Source: a virus
Length of the DNA: 33,651 nt
Reading direction: 5' to 3' (one strand)
IMG/VR virus record: IMGVR_UViG_3300021594_000191
Coordinates: 1 to 33,651 of that record
The notes under the pieces are model-generated. The model was not told the DNA's origin. It was given only the letters and a program-made list of their open reading frames with translations, and did not search any database. Below, in pieces: positions 30,901 to 33,651 of this stretch. Within the stretch, counting starts at the first letter, position 1. Every line of letters begins with the position of its first letter. The position numbers and the translations under genes were made by a program.

Positions 30901-33651
30901 AACTTAAGCAAGGTTCTCGTTATTTATCATTTACATCAAGCAGAGTTGCGGGTACATTCTGGGTTGCACAATCTTCTATAATAGGAAGTGATATAACTCC
31001 GGGTACAGTTTTAAATTCATTAGCACCAACTGGATTTGATAAAGATAATACTGGTTCTTTAAGAATTGGACCGGCTTCTAATATGACACAATTAAGTGGT
31101 AGTGTTACTTATAATTTAGAAATACAACCATATTACACATCTTCGGTTTACACTGGAAGTTATGTACAACAATATAATAAAACATTAGAAGGAGCACCAC
31201 CAATTCAAATTGTAATATCACCAACATCGGTAGCACTACCAGCTGATGAAGTTGGATATGTTTCTTCATATGCAAATGCAAATACAACAATAGTTGTAAA
31301 AGAGGGAGATGATTTTCTTACTTTCACAACTCGTTCTGCGGCACCTGGTACTTGGAGAATAAATTCAGTTGAGACAAGACAAGGAAATATTTGGAATATA
31401 AGAACGGGTTCTTTATCATCATCATCTCTAAGTACTGCAACTTTAAACTTTAATAGATTTGATTATCCATATGTATCCGGTAGTGCAATTTATACAATTC
31501 AAGTTTATCCTTTTGCATTAGGAGCTGGGCATTTATATACATCATCAATTTATCAAAGAACACAAACATTTACAAAAAATGTAGCACCACCAAATGCTCG
31601 TTCAGTTGATTTAAAAGCATCATCTTATACAATAAACTATAATAGAGATGGATTTAAAACAACACCTGAAGGTGGTGTTGATTTAATTGCAACGGCATTT
31701 AATACAACTGGTTCTGTTTGGTTTAGATGGTATTATATTGATACCGATGGTAGTGAAGTTCCTTGGCAAGGACCAGACCCAGAAACAACAGCTGGTTCTA
31801 GAGAAGCAATTCTTAATATAGATGCATCCGATGCAGCTGGGCCTAATGAAAATAAAACTTGGAAAGTAAAAATTTGGGATGGTGATTCTGATGGAGTATC
31901 ACCATATGCAGCTGGCAATAAACCAATTAGAGCAGAAGGTCAATTAACAATAGCTGGTATAAAAGCAGGAGCAGATTCTTATAAAATAGTTGGTACTAAC
32001 GAAAATACATCTATATCAGGAGACCTTTGGACAAAAAATTTAAATGGAACTGCAATACGATTAACAACATTTAAAGGTACAACTCAATTAGAAAATGTAA
32101 CAAGAAGTATTGTAACTAACAATGGATACCCAACTCCAAGACAACCTGATGATTATGATTATTTAGGAAACTTAATTGGTAATTTAGGATATTCATCTGC
32201 ATCTATTTTCTCAAAATCAAATTGGGTAACTCAAAGTATAAGTAGATTTACAACAACTCCGGCTCAAGCTCCAAATTTATCTGATTGGAGAAAATGGGGA
32301 GTTTCACAATCAGCAGAAATTGTTTATAAAATTGATTTTGAAAATAATAGACAAACACAATTTGTAACACAATCATTATCAGTTCAGTTTACACCACCAG
32401 CTCCATATAACGCTTATATGCAAAATGAAAATTCTGCAGTTGTATATAGAGTGTCTGGAGAATTAGAATTTAATGCAACCGGAAATGTAATTAAAGCATA
32501 TAGAGGTAATACGGAACTAACACATAAACCAAGCGGATTTACTGGTCCACAATGGGATGCATACGATGAAGTTGGTTATCCAAATCAATACAAAGTTTCT
32601 ATACTTTCATATTCAACTCACTTAACATTACCATCTCCATACAATACACCAAATGCGGTATTACCGGGAAATCCCGCATACATGCCACCAATTGTTGGGT
32701 GGGTGGATCCTGAAAATAATTTAACTGGTGAAATTGTTTATCAAATAGATTGTGAATACAACTCTGGAAGTATATCAAGACCGGGAAGTACATTATTTAA
32801 AACACAATCTTTATCAGTTCAATTTGAAGGAGCTGTTGGGCCTGGTATTGTGATGAGAGGTGAGTGGAGTAATCAAACTGATTATATAGGACAAGTTGAA
32901 ACTACTAACAATCGTAGAGATGCGGCCATTTATAATGCAGTACCTGGTACTACAAACTATTACGCAGCGGTTAGTGGTTCTGGTCCTAACACTTATGTAA
33001 ATCCAACAACTTCTACATTTTATGTAGGTGGCTCACCGCCAGCTGGATTTAATTTGATTGGTGCAAAACAACCTGATACCCAACCTGATTTTTGGGAATT
33101 TTTAGGACAAGAAGAATTCTTTGTAGCAGCTAAGATTGCAATATTTGAAGAATCGTATGTTAAGAATACAATTAATGTTGGTACTAAAAATGGTACTGGG
33201 GCATTTGCAAATATTGTAATTGCCGGTGGTAGAACTGACCCATATATTGCTATCGGACAAAACGCAACTATTGGTACATCCGGTGGTAGTGGTACAACTT
33301 TAAATCCTGGCGGAGCTGTTATTGGTTATGCTAGACCGGGTATTTTCTTAGGAATATATGAGCAAGGTGCTAGTGGTACAACTGGAAGATTTTCAATTGT
33401 AAATACTGCTGGTAATCGCTATCTTAAATGGAATGGTGATGGATTAGAGATAGCAGGTGATATAACTGTAACAGGTGGTAATGCCGCAACTCAAAATGGA
33501 GTAAGTGGTTCAGTTGCATCGGGCTCTTATACAACACTACAAGCAGCAAGTAGTTCTGCGGCAAGTGCATTGACAATATTTAGTGGTTCTTTAGGAGCTA
33601 TGGCTGCTATTAATGCTATTAATGCTGGAAATGATGCACTTACATATATTG
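27999..33651 (+). CDS. Giant tail-fibre/host-recognition protein, 3' end beyond window
   Basis: At least 1884 codons, open to the window edge with no stop in frame. The ATG at 27999 lies 20 nt after the late-type motif and begins MAVIKKYADVLTQN. The N-terminal ~180 residues are mixed (WERTFQVNRLLSNEDKVRFY) and may dock to the baseplate. Beyond them the protein is nearly all beta, rich in Ser/Thr/Gly (GSG and TGS turns) and lacks Cys-rich or enzymatic motifs. Ig-like modules repeat around residues ~945-1200 and a second pair of repeats around ~1440-1610. Near the edge LKWNGDGLEIAGDITVTGG (~1809-1827) matches the shaft motif of phage tail-tip/central-fibre proteins, so a fibre shaft and C-terminal receptor tip probably follow outside the window. 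Confidence 0.85.
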   Translation, partial: MAVIKKYADVLTQNLTLFQTYITDTARNSQYFKITEFKDTFTGGKNGFLIEGSEHLKESTEIKIQILDVNGNPIYYEPGNGVPEYYEGTSKLVAVYVYEDTPIGSAKITILGELKTYVDENGIVQQVPEEWQNVYNLKWERTFQVNRLLSNEDKVRFYRRPNVFINEIVKPIFSNIVTTVTQKGRVDGFPQVPGEGEKLTDYSLPANYLIQINDGGAWTGSIAGTTIEFTDLGFNSVVDDVISKTDLTLQTPYSVNGLVQSFVNQRYTASFNYVEGVDNLKTALTGSFAKINISDLETFVGDVARVKIYRRSQSDLADYQFIQEIQLESNEILKDLESTIKNEEYYGIFDQFNFKNYWITSSNDLTTQFNQNFLYNSVKLDGNAVNANYFYTSKSLDINEGVEYTLTFNTRLQQNISPANYIKFFISGSRTSNNVTTAVSQTILTVTSDNSILQKSQITSNFQSEQIDNAKLYVEVRGTGWYISDLSLRASQESSFSPNEISFIQPIPRTLPRETFDFRFQFYDINNNYIPVIVEESKTFDGGNLNVINKSLELIPSSLYFQFDSGSGFGNPVPPTTIFIDIVKSYLTGSVNFTSRSFDFYNNELSQSQYTPGQFPGLLLDRNLDTARLTVENFTGSREDIPVQFIEFTGECEGVTDTIVITRVVDGKGGVNYEIRPYRGTTIRNNDPSGSLEVQAIRIDGINEINLRAGLPAGRSLVQMHVLSGSQYLLLSEASASGFLKGVSPGLSGSKELNYNAIFNRDSIDGQRTIYLIGSGSQNYSSSIFTTLTLTDLLDGLDAGVFVYDNDTFTINPRLASTFTPPSASATASFYRRGTNLYPISASVFVYPSMSINNDFVPEYWLYYYTSSVNADISVVATDDNNFIVPSLPLGSYVRSPLSQSKTLTITATYLEPYSSESVNVSKVFSIVPEGKPGDETIIYEVTPSVVNLNANSRGAVQSYSASITDIKLKQGSRYLSFTSSRVAGTFWVAQSSIIGSDITPGTVLNSLAPTGFDKDNTGSLRIGPASNMTQLSGSVTYNLEIQPYYTSSVYTGSYVQQYNKTLEGAPPIQIVISPTSVALPADEVGYVSSYANANTTIVVKEGDDFLTFTTRSAAPGTWRINSVETRQGNIWNIRTGSLSSSSLSTATLNFNRFDYPYVSGSAIYTIQVYPFALGAGHLYTSSIYQRTQTFTKNVAPPNARSVDLKASSYTINYNRDGFKTTPEGGVDLIATAFNTTGSVWFRWYYIDTDGSEVPWQGPDPETTAGSREAILNIDASDAAGPNENKTWKVKIWDGDSDGVSPYAAGNKPIRAEGQLTIAGIKAGADSYKIVGTNENTSISGDLWTKNLNGTAIRLTTFKGTTQLENVTRSIVTNNGYPTPRQPDDYDYLGNLIGNLGYSSASIFSKSNWVTQSISRFTTTPAQAPNLSDWRKWGVSQSAEIVYKIDFENNRQTQFVTQSLSVQFTPPAPYNAYMQNENSAVVYRVSGELEFNATGNVIKAYRGNTELTHKPSGFTGPQWDAYDEVGYPNQYKVSILSYSTHLTLPSPYNTPNAVLPGNPAYMPPIVGWVDPENNLTGEIVYQIDCEYNSGSISRPGSTLFKTQSLSVQFEGAVGPGIVMRGEWSNQTDYIGQVETTNNRRDAAIYNAVPGTTNYYAAVSGSGPNTYVNPTTSTFYVGGSPPAGFNLIGAKQPDTQPDFWEFLGQEEFFVAAKIAIFEESYVKNTINVGTKNGTGAFANIVIAGGRTDPYIAIGQNATIGTSGGSGTTLNPGGAVIGYARPGIFLGIYEQGASGTTGRFSIVNTAGNRYLKWNGDGLEIAGDITVTGGNAATQNGVSGSVASGSYTTLQAASSSAASALTIFSGSLGAMAAINAINAGNDALTYI
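30831..31601 (+). repeat. Tandem Ig-like modules inside the giant fibre gene
   Basis: Two clear modules, beginning SVVNLNA (30831) and SVALPAD (31227), run in phase with spacing 396 bp. Both continue with a V-x-S-Y stretch, a K-[QE]-G-[SD] turn, F-T-[ST] and a closing Tyr-rich strand, ending in APP. A weaker third module seems to begin at SVDLKAS (31602). Confidence 0.6.
32316..32825 (+). repeat. Repeated EIVY...TQSLSVQF unit inside the giant fibre gene
   Basis: EIVYKIDFE leading to TQSLSVQF occurs at 32316-32390. EIVYQIDCE leading to TQSLSVQF occurs again at 32730-32825, 414 bp later and in the same frame. Residues between them differ, so this is an old duplication of a fibre segment. Confidence 0.6.

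Noticed and set aside
31105-32793. Minus-strand ORFs of about 61-64 codons beneath the giant fibre gene
   Set aside because: Antisense shadows of a long, continuous coding frame; no start context or recognisable protein.
30000-33651. Diversity-generating retroelement target in the fibre gene
   Set aside because: No reverse transcriptase or template repeat in the window, and the fibre tip is beyond the edge, so it cannot be judged.

Overview
The window is a piece of a large, AT-rich genome of a tailed, contractile (T4-like, myovirus-type) bacteriophage, probably infecting a Bacteroidetes (Flavobacteriia-like) host. The T4 relationship rests on a gp25-like baseplate wedge protein, a gp6-like (baseplate J) wedge protein, a gp5-like hub/spike candidate, a DnaG/gp61-type primase and gp47/gp46-type (SbcD/SbcC) recombination nuclease domains. 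The host inference rests on a textbook Bacteroidetes promoter (TTG, 20 bp spacer, TAnnTTTG) before the primase, A-rich leaders without Shine-Dalgarno sequences before most start codons, and a signal peptide ending in the FSQ style common in that phylum. I saw no host housekeeping genes, tRNAs, rRNAs or CRISPR arrays.

Layout. (1) 1-1844: envelope-type proteins, namely the C-terminal part of a beta-barrel-like protein and two small membrane-anchored proteins. (2) 1846-4204: small accessory genes. Four in a row start with the same short N-terminal tag (M-I-x-L-x-x-[L/I]...L/I-x-E), resembling the capsid-targeting and prohead-protease signal of T4 internal proteins. They are followed by an Ntn-hydrolase-like gene that looks broken in two. 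(3) 4256-8065: a small helical protein, the gp5-like hub/spike protein and two tail-associated cell-wall enzymes (M15 peptidase and GH19 glycosidase) on acidic linkers. (4) 8117-14491: baseplate wedge operon. (5) 14507-22761: a very large wedge/tail protein with PEGA-like, P2 gpI-like and LamG-like regions, then three further structural proteins, two of which share a C-terminal domain. (6) 22798-23613: small genes including a GIY-YIG-type nuclease. (7) 23665-27743: replication/recombination island with primase and a single-chain SbcD-SbcC fusion. (8) 27733-27909, minus strand: a 58-residue ribbon-helix-helix protein, the only minus-strand gene supported. (9) 27999 to the end: one giant tail-fibre/host-recognition gene, still open at the window edge.

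How it works together. Nearly everything on the plus strand is virion structure. A TATTTATA/T motif lies in every intergenic gap of 15 nt or more before a structural or accessory block and divides the region into about eight late-type transcription units. The replication island instead carries a host-type promoter and ends in its own hairpin terminator. The hub, M15 and GH19 unit would puncture and digest the wall at infection, the wedge unit builds the baseplate, and the tagged small proteins may be packaged in the head and delivered with the DNA.
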